Positions 12,542-24,373 are shown, counted from the stretch's first letter. The stretch: DNA of 64,000 nucleotides from Capitulum mitella (GCA_030062745.1 CP099847.1:29064923-29128922); one strand, 5' to 3'. Numbers and translations are program-made. Notes: generated by a model from the sequence alone, not told the origin.

Positions 12542-14815
12542 CAGTTTCTGAAGCTGTCGGCAAATACCCGTCACATTTAGCGATTTGGCCTGACCTGTAA
12601 CATCACCAGTGGCCTAGCGGTCAAAAGACAGGGAAGGTGGCAAAATACCTTTGTCGGTGCCTGGCTAAGGACCACTGTGGGACCGGAAATAGCAGGAGTG
12701 GACGTGTTTCCAAAACTAACCACTATGTATTTTCTCATAAAATGCTGCACCCAGAAAATCGGACATGAAAATGACACCATGTTTAACTTACTGTCTACTA
12801 CCGATATTAGCAAATGTTCCTTAAATGCCCCGCAAAATTCAAAAACTCGCGTACTAAGTGTTTACGACGTTTTGACCATTTCTCCGTCTGAAAAGAGAAA
12901 CCGACTTTCTCTTTATTTAAGATATGCTGCCTTTCTGGGTCCCTTGAGTGTCTGCACTGCGGAGAACGCAGTCATCTGCATTTTCTGTTAGCTGAAATGC
13001 AATTTTGACCAAAACTCTTACGATGTATGCTACGTTGGACACAATGCCTTCCGGCGGAAACAGATAGAAAGCCCCATTATAACTGCAATTTGTGCTTGGG
13101 CGCCTTGCAATAAAGCAATCTGATAAAGCGAGCACTCGAGCTAATTTCTTCTACACACGAGTAGGTATGTGGAAGAACGTGCTTCCCGCATGACTGCGGA
13201 ATGTTGCCTCATGCAATAAAAGACATGAACTCAGAATTAACCGGCGATGTTATCACATCTTCCTGGAAACTACGGTGCATAAAACAGATGATGAAATGTG
13301 TCATAACATGCATTTGTATGCGTGGTCAACAACAGAGCATAAAAATTCAGCGCCATTTATTGCCACAAAGTTTGTTTCTTTTAAGCCGCAATGCATCCTT
13401 ATTTCCGAAAGCAGGCTTCAAGAAGCCACATTCTTACCCCATTAAGAATCTCAGGGACAGTCAAGCACCAGTTGAGAGATTATTACGACAGGACTCTTTC
13501 GACAATTTCATGTGATGACATTCTGGTGTAAATAAGTAGTTTAAATCATCGAGGGCAGCGCTGGACCGGCTGCAGTGATTTGCACTGCACTTTTTTGTAA
13601 TATCCTTATTCTTGCCTTCTTTCAGCAGGTGTCCCATGTCCGGGAGCAGCGCCTTACCGAATGCTGTGTTTAATTAGGAACCTGCCGTCATATCCTCTTC
13701 AGTCATACCCTCCTCCCAAGCGCGCTCTTTGTGCCACCGCCATCGTGTTTGTATGTCTTTTATTTCGCCATCACGGTGATTTGCCGGGTGCGCAATACTT
13801 TCAGTTCCACGAGGATGCCCATGCGTAATAAAGGAAAGGGTTATAAATATGTATAAAAACTACTGTGGCCAGAAATTACGACGTAGGTCATTGCATGACA
13901 GGCCATAAACTGGAATGTCACTTGATACACATCATCTCGTACTACGGATGAAGCTTGCGTTTCAGGTCGATTGGTTGGTTATTGGGTTAGTCATATCTTC
14001 TTCGAAAGTACTAATGTATGACAAGAACTTTTTGCCAAGGGTGACCTAGTCCCCTTTGACCCAGGCTGACCTGATCTGACCTTTTGAATGATATGCTGTT
14101 TTCAATACGAGTACACTTTGCATGGCGACAGATGATGAGAAGTACACCTATGGCTTACTTTTATGCAGTGTGTACTGCCCCAACCTTCTTATTTTTTGGT
14201 CCTCAAAATATAAACCTTCACGTCGCGAAAATAACTTCCCTCCAAATATAAGGCTCTTCCACTGCGGCCGTGCCCGTCGCCTGGCATCTGAGTAGCCTGC
14301 GTGAAAAATGCTTTTGGACACAGGTTTCATGATGTAGAAAGGATATCACGTGATCCGATGTTTTTTTGCGTTTGTGCCGTATCGTCTTCGACCATTGGCT
14401 ATGCGTCAGCTGACACGACAGACACCAGAAACGGTCCATGTATAGGCGTCAGGACCTTGACCCGGGGCGACCTTGTCTGAATTTAACATGGTAGCTGCAG
14501 ACTTAATATGAGTTACAGACATATCTTCGGCGTATTCCAGCCAAGACGCGTAGTTATTCATTCAGTTTACATTATTTCCTTCAGTACTTTTACCGCTAAA
14601 AGAAAACGAGAGTCCGGCCCTCACAACCACGATTTTTGCCTTATTTTTCTGCTTTCGTTGCAGCAGTCAAATTTGGCCTCAAGGCCCGTTTTCTCACCAC
14701 ATATGTAAATAAGGTCTTGTTTTTACGTAACAATAGAGAGTACGGGAGGGGGGGTTCTGATTATCCCTGTAAAATCCTAGGAAAAGAAGGCCATAAAAAG
14801 GACGGGTGCTTCTTA
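11221..14815. other. Putative gene D intron
   Basis: AT-rich DNA that would be intron 1 if gene D splices from 14962 to 11220. It holds the (TA)n tract at 12492 and clusters of TGACCT near 14030-14090. No other exon seen. Confidence 0.4.
12492..12539 (+). repeat. (TA)n microsatellite
   Basis: Uninterrupted TA dinucleotides over 48 bases. No Penelope-like sequence was recognised beside this one. Confidence 0.95.
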
Positions 14816-15025
14816 TCAGCCCCTTCCCTCCGGCTCGGGGAACATGGATCCGATGGCCGGCCCGGGAGGGTTAACGTTCTCTTTAGTTTGTCTGAAGCAT
14901 TGCACCACACAGCACTTTCCTGCAGGCAGCCCAGCCGAACACCAAGCGACACAGCACTGACCTTGAGCAAACGCCGACACCAGTCCAACCGCGAGCAGGA
15001 CGAGGAGGACACTCCGCAGCGGCAT
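14816..15025 (-). CDS. Gene D: signal peptide followed by a short cysteine-rich reading frame (69 aa)
   Basis: An ATG opens MPLRSVLLVLLAVGLVSA, a textbook signal peptide, with likely cleavage near SAFA/QG. Read straight through, the mature part has six cysteines in two CC-x3-C modules separated by eight residues (QCCVAWC and KCCVVQC), then a Pro/Gly tail and TGA. That would be a small secreted disulfide-rich peptide with no family I can name. Alternatively the exon ends at CAAG/GTCAGT (last exon base 14962, phase 1) and joins the exon at 11036-11220, which starts in exactly that phase. Third-position GC is about 76% before that donor and about 57% after it, which mildly favours splicing. A CATAAAA box sits about 100 bases upstream of the ATG. 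Confidence 0.6.
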   Translation of the reverse strand: MPLRSVLLVLLAVGLVSAFAQGQCCVAWCSAGLPAGKCCVVQCFRQTKENVNPPGPAIGSMFPEPEGRG

Positions 15026-15121
15026 CTCTTCTGACTGACCTGACCTGGTCTGACCTGTCCGGACCGGACTCTGCGGCCGGGACCCACTGCCGTGCAGGTC
15101 TGTGCGGCCCGCTGCCGGGCG

Positions 15122-15128
15122 TTTTATG
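15122..15128 (-). promoter_or_regulatory. TATA-like box of gene D
   Basis: CATAAAA on the minus strand stands out in GC-rich flanks. It would place transcription start near 15095-15100 and give a 5' UTR of about 70 bases before the signal-peptide ATG. Confidence 0.4.
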
Positions 15129-15713
15129 CAGTCGGCCGGGCGGTCGGTGGGCCCGCCCATGCGCCCCAGTCCGGCTCCCGTCCGGGGCGACCATTCGCTG
15201 CCGAGGCGACCACGACGGACGGACGGGTGTGACGGCAGCTTCTGGAGATGAAATTGAACGGCGTGCCAGTTGTGTAACGGACAAGCACCCATGGTGTTCA
15301 AAATAGATGTTTATGACTATTTATAATGTTTGGATGGGTGCAAAATACGTTGCTATGGAACAGTACCTCGCAAGACGCGAAATCTAACGCAGAAAAACGT
15401 CATGACGCGCTGTCTTTTACGACGTCTTCTGCAGAGCAGAGTCACATTTACAGTACGTGTAGATGGCTAACATACATGTTTAAGCCTCGCCAGTGTAGCC
15501 AGTGCAGAGGTTTTTGCAGCTCCGCGACGTTTTTCGGGAGCTGCTCTAAAATGCACCTTTCGATGGTGCTAAAATTTCGTGTCGCTGGGTTTGAGACTTT
15601 AGCGTGGTCTCAGAAAATCCTAGTTGAACACACTTTCAGGCTACCGACGTAGCTTCTCTTTCTTGAGGACATCCGGCGGAAAAATCACTATCATCTTACA
15701 GCAACCGTTTTAA

Positions 15714-16232
15714 CCCTGTTTCCGCCGCCTCCGGTTTTGTGCTCACCATTTCCAGGATCGTGGTAGAATCTTTACAAAAACAGATGGAGTTTCCTATCCA
15801 TCCTTCTTACGTACTCGTACCATATCAGATTTCCATAATTTTATTTCTCCCGGGGGACGGAGTTAGACTAAGCTTTTGGGAGGCACCTCATGCCTATTTT
15901 GGCAATGTTTACCGTAAAACACAAATGCCTGCCAAAAATAGTCTTTGTGATTAAACTTAAAATTTCACATGAGTCTATGGGCGAATATCAGAGTAAACAC
16001 TCGACTTATTTTTGTCGGCTTGAGGTCATTCTACAAGATCAGCACAAGAGCAGAACTCAAGATTTGGTTATATGCATAGTTTCTTGGCGCGCATTTTCGA
16101 AAGAAAAAACAAAAGATGTATCACATAAAACATTCCTCTCTACTTGAGTTTTCAGTTCCAGGTTGATATCAGGTCAGGTTACGGAGCTATGACCTAAAAT
16201 GTTCGTGAGCGTACCCTATATCACCATCTTCA
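15714..16232 (+). mobile_element. Old family 1 element, left part of a split copy
   Basis: It starts TTAA/CCCTGTTTCCG and follows the family 1 sequence (GGCGGAG-like box, GGGAGGCAC, GATATCAGGTCAGGTTACGG, GAGCTATGACC) with many changes, up to the TTAA at 16233 where copy 1 inserted. Confidence 0.75.
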
Positions 16233-16236
16233 TTAA

Positions 16237-17440
16237 CCCTATTCCCGGCAGGGGGGGCGGAATCCGCCCCCCCTCGGGTTTTTTTGCTTGCCAATTCCAG
16301 GATTTTTAACGCAGCTTTACGAACCTTTGTCACTTTTTCTAGCTATTCTTTCTACGTGCCGTGACAAAATTTCAAAATTCTACTTTGGTCAGGGGCGGAG
16401 TTAGGCAACGTTTTTGGGAGGCACTCATGCCATTTTTGGCCATGTTAAGGGTAAAAGGAAAATGTCTGCCAAAACCAGACTTTTTAAGATAGAACTTAAA
16501 ACTTTACATGGATGTATAGCTCAATAGTTGGGCCATGTACAGATAAAATTTTGTTTACCTGAGGTCATTTTACAAGGTCAGGTCAAGGTCAAAAGTCAAA
16601 ACTTGGTTTTTCGCTATAATTTCGGCGCCGTTTTTCAAATGCCAAACCCAGAATACATATGACGTAGAAGGGTGCCTTCTACTTGTGTACCAAGTTTCAG
16701 CTTGATATCAGGTCGGGTAACGGAGCTATGACCTAAAATGTCAGTGAGCGTACCTATATCGCAATAGCCATAAAATGAAATTTTTGAAATAAAGTGAATT
16801 CAAACGATTAAAAACGTTTAAAGATAATATCAAATGCACAGGAGATCATTCCAAGTGACCCCAAGGTCACTGAAGGTCATTCAAGGTCAAAGGTCACAAG
16901 TTGATCTGAGAAACGTGTGACCATGACAGTTCCCCCTTTTTCATGTCCCTGGCACCGCCTATGCTAACATTATACAAACATTGCAATGCGATTTGTACTT
17001 CTTTAGTATAACATGACTAGCAGAAGCCAAAAAAGGGTGTTTGCCTCTTTTGTTCATCCAGTTGTTAGAAAACTAATTCTCCTATTTTCGAAACCCTGTG
17101 AACGCCCATGAATTTTCTCAAAATTTCAGATTTGCGATCCATGGTAAAAGCCCTATCCATAATCTCTCGATTCATGCCAGTTTCATTGAAATCGGTCCAT
17201 AAACAACGGAGTTATAAGAATTCCAAAAGTACCCCCCATTTTGACATTTTTGACCCCCTGTATCCACAAATTTCAAACTTTTGAAGATTTCTTTTTATAA
17301 AAATGTAGTTCACGTCACGGCAAATCGATTGCCGTTTGTTTCAATGAAATCGGACAAGTAGTTCTCGAGATCTCGGGGGGCCGAATCCGCCCCCCCCCTG
17401 CCGGGAATCGGCCATTTCGTCTAGCCCTCCGGGAATAGGG
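16237..17440 (+). mobile_element. piggyBac-like MITE, family 1, copy 1
   Basis: 1204 bp flanked by TTAA (16233-16236 and 17441-17444). The ends are CCCTATTCCCGG and CCGGGAATAGGG, a 12-bp perfect inverted repeat, with inner G/C-run palindromes around GGAATCCGCC. It has no transposase frame. Internally it has many AGGTCA half-sites, including four in a row at 16864-16896. It sits inside an older copy of the same family and shares its right TTAA with the family 2 element. Confidence 0.85.
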
Positions 17441-17444
17441 TTAA

Positions 17445-18697
17445 CCCGTCCCCGACTGGGGGGAGGCAGTTGACTGGTCAAAGGTCAAAGGTCCCTGAGG
17501 TTTTTCTGGGATTGCAAACACAGAGTGCCACAACAAACACACACAACAAACATAGGGTCACGAAACTTTGTGTACCTTTTGCTCCATCAATTTTAAATCT
17601 CGTGTCAAAATTTTGACCTCAGGTCAGGTCAGGTGCCTGACCTAAGTCAGGTCAAACAGACCTATGTCCAAAAAAGTTTAGCGCCCTCTAACTTTTTCGC
17701 AAAACAAGATATCTCAATAATACTTTCAGGGATTAGTGATCGTGATAGATGCAACAAATCTGCTATCTCAGTTTTTTTTGGAATTTTCCGGGTCATTGAC
17801 CTGAGGTCAAGCCCATTTTTAAGACATGTCTTTGTTTTTTCGGAAATTGACGGAATATTTCATAACATTTTTAGTGTGGAGTGAAGCAGACATCTAGTTA
17901 CCGTCATTGGGCAAAGCATCAATGACTTCCAGCTATTGACCTGAGGTCAGGTCACGAATAACTGCTGTGAGCCAAAATGTACCACCGTCAAAATCGGCGA
18001 TGAATTACTCAGAATGGGTAGAAAATGGCAGAACTAGCTTGCACAGACGTAAGTAATACCAGGGGAAAATATGCTACCTTGAAAAGTAGCATATTTTGGA
18101 AATAAACAAGCTTTCGCGAATAAAGCTCCGCCAATTTTGTAGATTGGCAACTAATGAATTTTTCCAAAATTTAAGCATGAGAAACCATCACAAGAACCTC
18201 TGTGTCACAAAGATCAGTAAAATTACATAGATCGTCTTTTTTCGCGAAAATAAAGGAACGCTAAAATTAGTTCCCGTCAATTTGGTACCGCATACGGGAG
18301 CGGCGCACACGGACAGCTGGCGGGAGAATTGCCGTGTCTTTAACGCAACGTTTCGGCATATATATTGAACAGATCTGGGAAATTAGACGTGTATCGGCAT
18401 CCGCGGACCTTTACTTGTGCGCTGGTGCCTTTACCTATGCGTTATTAGTTACAGCCCTTGAGATTCAGACCATTTTTCGGTCTCATGCAGTCGACTATGA
18501 GAAAACATATATAGGGCGTAAATTGGCTTACATATTATCTAAAAATGAGACCAGTTTCGAGCTCTACTCGTCACAAGCTTTCCAACGGTGTGCTTATTTT
18601 TATCGTGTGACCAACCGTTCGTGAGTTATAGGGGCAGTCAACAGCCCCCCCCCCCCCAGTCGCCGATGTTCGAGACGGACCGACGGTCGTGCGCGGG
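17445..18697 (+). mobile_element. piggyBac-like non-autonomous element, family 2, copy 2
   Basis: 1253 bp flanked by TTAA on both sides (17441-17444 and 18698-18701). It begins CCCGTCCCCGAC and ends GTCGTGCGCGGG (9 of 12 positions paired). It is collinear with 7822-9038, including the phrase GCCTGACCTAAGTCAGGTCA near the left end. It lacks a transposase. Confidence 0.82.
18334..18624 (+). other. 96-codon open frame inside family 2 element, second copy
   Basis: Counterpart of the frame at 8673-8969. The length differs by an in-frame deletion (SKTKNETS against SKNETS). See that entry for the weighing of coding potential. Confidence 0.3.
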
Positions 18698-18701
18698 TTA
18701 A

Positions 18702-19265
18702 CAGGATATTAAGAGATCGTCAGTTCAAGTAATTGGAATGGTGCGCGAACAGTAAAAAATGCGAGCAAGGCCATATCACACTTTTTCGAGGACATTTGAG
18801 GTCATTTGAGGTCGTCGGCCAAATGTTCACCTGATGAAAATGCGACCGTGGTTGGTTCCCATTTTCCATGACCCTGGTACCGGCTATAGAGACGTCATTC
18901 AATGTGATACGATTTGTACTTCTTAAGTATAAAATGGTTAGTACAATAAAAAACTCATTTTTAACATGTGCGCCAAGGGGAAAAATCTCATTGACCAGCT
19001 CTGGATTCATGCCAGTTTCGCCGCAACTGGTCGATAAGCACTGGAAATATTTCAAGTACAAGTATTCCTTTCTGACTTTTTATCGTTGTATCCATCTCTT
19101 GCAACATTTTCGAAATCCTTTTTTTTATTTTAATCCACGTCATGATGAATCGACCGTCGTTTTTGCGATCGAATCTGACAGGGAGCTGTCGACATCTCGG
19201 GAAGGGATCGAATAAACCCGGCTATACGGGAATGTGTCCACGCGTTATGGGTGCGGAGACAGGGT
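18702..19265 (+). mobile_element. Old family 1 element, right part of a split copy
   Basis: After the family 2 copy, diverged family 1 sequence resumes: repeated GAGGTC, TTTTCCATGACCCTGGTACC, GATACGATTTGTACTTCTT, ATTCATGCCAGTTTC, and a worn end near AGGGTTAGG. It is collinear with 16.8-17.44 kb. The exact right end is not clear. Confidence 0.6.
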
Positions 19266-19269
19266 TAGG

Positions 19270-20783
19270 GGTATTACGATACTTACATTACTAAGTCTTG
19301 TGTGTGCATGTCACTCATGGTACAAGTAACCAAGCAACAAAGCTGCTGGCTGAAGCCTTCGAGCTTCCCCAGTTGCGGCATTGCTTGACAGGCGGAGGAG
19401 CGCGGCACCTGGCCCAAAAGAAACGCGTTCAGGAACGCCCCAATTTTGGAGCCTGGGTCGCAACTGGCCAGGGTTGCCACGAAGAGGTTCCAGCCTGCTC
19501 CAGGAAAGCTGGTGAAGCCTGCGGTGGACTGCGTGGTGACGAAACGGCATGACGGCATGAGCATGCCATGTCCAGGTTGCTCAATGTCCTTAAATGCCCC
19601 CAGGGCCCGTGAACTGATACATGACTGATTCAGTCATCACTCCACCGTATATTGCCTTACTACGTGGCAACGGATGATGGTTAGGTGCAGACCGCTCGCG
19701 TCCGCACCGAGTGCGGGCAACGTTCATTTTAAAGCATGCGATCAACACATGGACCAGATTCGCCATCGAAATCCACTGGGTTAACTCCCGGTCAACAATG
19801 GACTGGCATAGCCCGAGCATGAAACGATAATTTGGCAAGATTTTTTGAATAACTGCAATGTTATGGAACACTCTGTTAACGGAGCAATGCATTCACCTAT
19901 CCGTTTGCAAACAACTTCCTATAAAACCTGAGGAAGCCAAATGACAGTACCTTTAAAACCCACATAAACTAACCCAGGCGCATTCAGATTTAGCAAATAC
20001 AGCTGGATTGACAGACGAGTTATTTTTCCAATCAGGATATACACTTTTCCGTCTTCGTTTACATCGCTATCCAAAAACTTACTATCTAGCAGCCATCATT
20101 CGTCCAGTTCGCAGCTCGGCTTCTTTTGCACCTATTCAAAACATCTATTTTTTAAAACGTCAGAATATCAAAACACTCTGTTCAAAACATTTCCAAACGC
20201 CTCCTGCGGACCCGCGGCCAAATGGCGAGATCAAAAAGTCATCGCAGCATACGAAATGAAGAAACGGACGCCAGGAAAAAGAAAATAACAGCACGATATG
20301 AGTTTTTAAATGATCACATTGGGAAATTGTTTTGGTTATCTCGATGAATCAACAGGTCGTCATCATAAGGCTTGTACGCAGACATCTGCCTGGATCTCGA
20401 TGGAATGCAGGTTATCCCCGTGTTGTGTTCAACCCCACGTTGACCTGGTCGGTTCATTGCGTCATCTCAGAAAGGTTGTTTCTCTCCAGAGCAAAGTGCT
20501 GCCCGGGTGACGCAATTTGTCAGCCTAGCCTGGTCAACCTAGAATGCGAGTCAAAACGAGGGTAACCTGCATTCCACCAGGATTCCGGTACATATCTGCT
20601 TCTGTGTGACAGATATTGTCGCTTCTATGTGATACGTATAATCCCTCTACAACCGGTTTTCTCCAGACGCCGAGGAGATACGTCAGCAAAACTTTGTTCG
20701 TGCTCTGAAAATACGGATGAAGGACCAATTGTCTTGAGCTGTATGTTACGTGCGTTAGAGATTGTGCCTGTATGTCTTGACTT
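19270..20783. other. Unassigned region
   Basis: A GC-richer block at about 19300-19560 is open on both strands (93 codons minus, 84 plus), without clear splice sites. The rest shows nothing. Confidence 0.4.
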
Positions 20784-21018
20784 TGTCTTCTTTTACCTAT
20801 GTCTTTTTTACCTGCGTAAGGAATTGGCAATGTCTCCTACCCATGTCTTCTTCTAGTGTCTTCTTTTACCTTTGTCTTCTTTACCTTTGTAAGGAACTAG
20901 CTATGTCTTCTACCCATGTCTTCTTCCAGTGTCTTCTTTTACCTTTGTCTTCCTTACCTGTGTAAGGAACTAGCTATGTCTTTTACCCATGTCTTCTTCT
21001 AGTGTCTTCTTTTACCTA
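20784..21018 (+). repeat. 73-bp tandem repeat, about 3.2 units
   Basis: GTCTTCTTTTACC recurs at 20784, 20858, 20931 and 21004, and AAGGAACTAGCTATGTCTT lies between. It is strongly pyrimidine-rich. The apparent protein reading of the array (repeating YLCL) has no other support. Confidence 0.8.
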
Positions 21019-21463
21019 CGTGCCGTCTGACTCGATATCCACTGATGCCATTGTACTCAATGGATAGCCCACGAACGTCAATACAATGCGTCAGCCCATT
21101 TTTATGCTGCTTGTTCCGCTTCTTTTCCCGCGCCTGACTGGCAGTTGGCGCCAAACACGCCACGCGAGTTAAAGTCGTAACATGGTCAGATACTGGCTGA
21201 CATCGGCAAGCTGATTTTAAGCTGTTTCTGGTTTCGGCTACGCTAAATCCCTAAATGACCAAAGGCTCGAATAAGGGAAACACTATTCAGCTGATAAACG
21301 ATTCATACTGTATTGTGTGAAAACTGGTGCAGTCAAATATCAAAAGCAGGAGTCAAAATAGGAATTCAGACACAGTGGCATTAAATAAACGAGAAGACAT
21401 GGCAGGAGGGTAAGGCTACAGATATGACGCTACCGAGTTCGAGAAGCTGTGCACGTTTGACTT

Positions 21464-21965
21464 CTAAAAGCGCGTAGCGAATGTAGAAAAGTCGACATTC
21501 CTAAAGGAGTTCAGGAAGGTATTGCACAGAGTGGGTATGCGAGTGAACAGGCTACGCTGGACGGCATTCACCCGAACAAACGGGATGTTCCACAGCTCGA
21601 AGATACGCAACGGATGCCGCGGCACAGCCAAGCCGAATGCTGGCAGCAGTTCAGGGCTGTCGAGGCTCGCATGGTGAACATTGTACAGAAACATGATGTC
21701 ATATTGCAGCAAAACGAGACTTCATACTGCGCACGTTAAAGTGTGCCAGAAAAGTGACGAGAGGTTCATCCGAACGAAAGGTTCATCCGAACGAGAGGTT
21801 CATCGACGACTGTGCTGACGAGAGGTCCATCCGAATTTAAAGCCAGCCATATGAGGAACCTGTGCTGTATACGTTCCAGCCGTTCAAGGTGGGTGACAAC
21901 AGCTCCAGCCCATACAACACAGCCGTACCCGAGCGTGGATAACAATAGCACATAGCAGCCGTTTT
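21464..21965 (-). pseudogene. Retrotransposon RT C-terminal fragment
   Basis: YGCVVWAGAVVTHLERLERI and QHRFLIWLA match the thumb/connection region that follows RT in CR1/L2-type elements. A second frame (LYNVHHASLDSPELL, PFVRVNAVQRSLF) is the usual element end. Two frames and a gap between them show decay. It probably belongs to the RT at 23.4-24.4 kb. Confidence 0.65.
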
Positions 21966-23422
21966 CACGATGGTTAATTTCGGAAAGTACTGCCCGTAAA
22001 GTTCCCAGGGACCTAACTGAAAACGCTTGGAAAGTCAGCTAAACTGGAGATAATCTGTGCTAAGTTCTCGAAATCACCAAGTTATTCCACAAATTTAGCA
22101 CTAGAAGACCGTTGTTTGCTGCGATGTCAATATTCTACATTCGAAGCTCGCGGGTACTAAGTGTTTGGTCCCACTCGCCGAGTTGGACCAAATCTGATCT
22201 GGCAGCTTGCTCCCAATGGAATGCAGCTGGGACCAACCGCTAAGACTATCCAAAACTTTTTGCCAGCCAATCAGTGTCCCGGTTACGAAGCCGCTGGTCG
22301 TTGGGTGGGTTCACGTCAGAGCCTGTTAATACTCTTGTCGCCGCCGAATTTCGACCAATCAGAGCTTACATTTAAAAGGATTCCGGAGGCCTGCTTGGTG
22401 AAGAGCTGTGATCTTTGGGCTTTCCAGTTTTGAGTTGGAATCAGTCCCAGTTTTTGCACTCTGGCTTCGCGGAGAAGTTCATAGAAGGCAGTGGGAGATA
22501 TGGCTTGTAAGCATTGGTATGGAATATTGCCTTTTGCGCAGGTGGCTTGATTTTATCCACCGCTGACACTGGTTAATAGCAAACTGATATAAAGGCTCAT
22601 AATTACTTGTGTTCTAGTCGCGTTTATTCAATTAATTTACGGTCTTAAATATACCAGAAGACTTATTGTTATATAAATAAGTTACAGATCAAAAGTACTT
22701 GGAACTTATGTTTATCTCATATATATAAATATCCAGGGACACTGGGATCCAGACGAGGTGAGGGCTGCTGCCCCCCAATTTTGGACAAGATCAGGCAAAA
22801 GCCCTAAGGTGGTGCATGAAAATAAATGAAGTAAAAGGTATGTTTGCTCCCTCCTCCCACCATCGCCACAGGGGTTCCACTGCTACTGCCAATATCGTTA
22901 AGCATATTGCTCAATGTGAAACATATTTTTTCCATGTATACCAAAATATCAATATACCATGTCCAAAAACCAAAAGTATTTCAAGGCCATTCTTGAAGAT
23001 GCTGGATGTGTACTCATCTTTTGGTCCTCTGCATTAGCAGCCTGACATAGAGAAAGGGGTCAGGAGTACGGACAGGTCTAATGTCTTGAACATTTTCATG
23101 CTGTGATGCAAATGAGACTCAATTTTACAATCATTTGCACCTCATTTTGAAGCGTTCTGCACAGACTGCATACTGATGTCCAAATCAAACTTCGCAAAAC
23201 GGTTGCCTGGATTCACCGCCGATCTTTTCTCCGGTTTCACGTCGCCCGCCTTGCACACGTCGCCAGAATCGCTTGCGCCATCACTGTGTTACACTTTCAG
23301 TTTCCAGGTTACAGACGTCTAGTAGGATACCAAATATTATTTCGTGCAACAGACAGACAAATATGGCTCCGAAATCCGCATGCAAGTGCTTTATTGGGCC
23401 TAAAAATTAATTTCTGTAATGT

Positions 23423-24373
23423 TCACTTTAAACATGTAGCATGTGTCGAGTAATCCATAAAAGCTACCAGTAAACTAAAAAACAGGCTGCGTTTGATCCC
23501 TGTGTAATTTTGGTAGTTTTCGGACAGTACCAAAGCAAAATTGGTCATCGTGAAAACGGCTAATATAGCCTTATGATCAAAACGGGCTCTGATGTGACGT
23601 CTGGCTAACTGCATGTTGCGGATGACAAGATCAAGCATGCGATTCGCCTTGGTTATGGTTGAGTCGATGTGGTGAGCTAATGTGAGTTTTGTGTCTAAGA
23701 GGGCACCCAGGTCCCGGGTCTCGGTGTGACGCTCAAGAGCGGTCTCGCTCAGCGTGTATGTAGCTAGGATTGGCGATTTGCATAGTGAGAAGGATTTGAC
23801 GCGGTATTTTGCATGATTTAATTTTAGGTGCCATGTAAGCGACCAAGATGAGAGGCGGTCAATGTCGGCCTGAAGGGCATCAGTGTCGGCCGGAGACGAG
23901 ATGCGGTGGTATAACTTGATGCCGTCGGCAATCGCATTGCAGTTGGTCTGGATGAGGGCAGGTAAGTCGGAGGTGAAGCAGATGAAAAGGAGCGGGCCAC
24001 ATACGCTACCTTCGGGAACCCCGGATTTGACTAGGATCCAGTCAGAAAACTTGCCGTCAAGGACGACTCGTTGCCTGCGGTTGGTCAAGTAAGACTCAAT
24101 CCATGAGTGCGCATGCCCAGTGACGTTAAAAAATGTTTTGAGTTCGTGAAGTAAAAGCGCGTGATTTACGCCTGGAAAAGCGGATGAGAAATCGGCGTAA
24201 ATGGAATCAGTCTGTACACCAGCATGGAACGGGTCCCAGCCATGTTTGAGGAAAACTGTTAGGTTGGATACACAGGAATGTTTTGGTAGAAAGCCGTGCT
24301 GGTTTGGCGGGAGTGATGCTGAGCAGTGTTCCAGAAGAGAATAGCAAACCACTTTTCCAAAATTTTGGGACAA
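23423..24373 (-). pseudogene. Retrotransposon reverse transcriptase (inactive)
   Basis: RT motifs in order: YRSISLL just upstream in another frame, QHGFLPKHSC, YADFSSAFPGVNH (motif A), SGVPEGSVCGPLLF (motif B, usually PQGS-LGP), and IADGIKLY (motif C, usually FADD, so the second Asp is Gly), then LKLNHAKYRV and ETRDLGALLD. The altered catalytic loop and the frame break at the N-terminal side mean it cannot work. After AILAVFT the protein departs from what the family predicts, which marks a rearrangement at about 23.55 kb. Confidence 0.8.

Noticed and set aside
20762-20965. Frame with repeating YLCL/KELAMS text
   Set aside because: The product of the 73-bp satellite, whose period is not a multiple of three.
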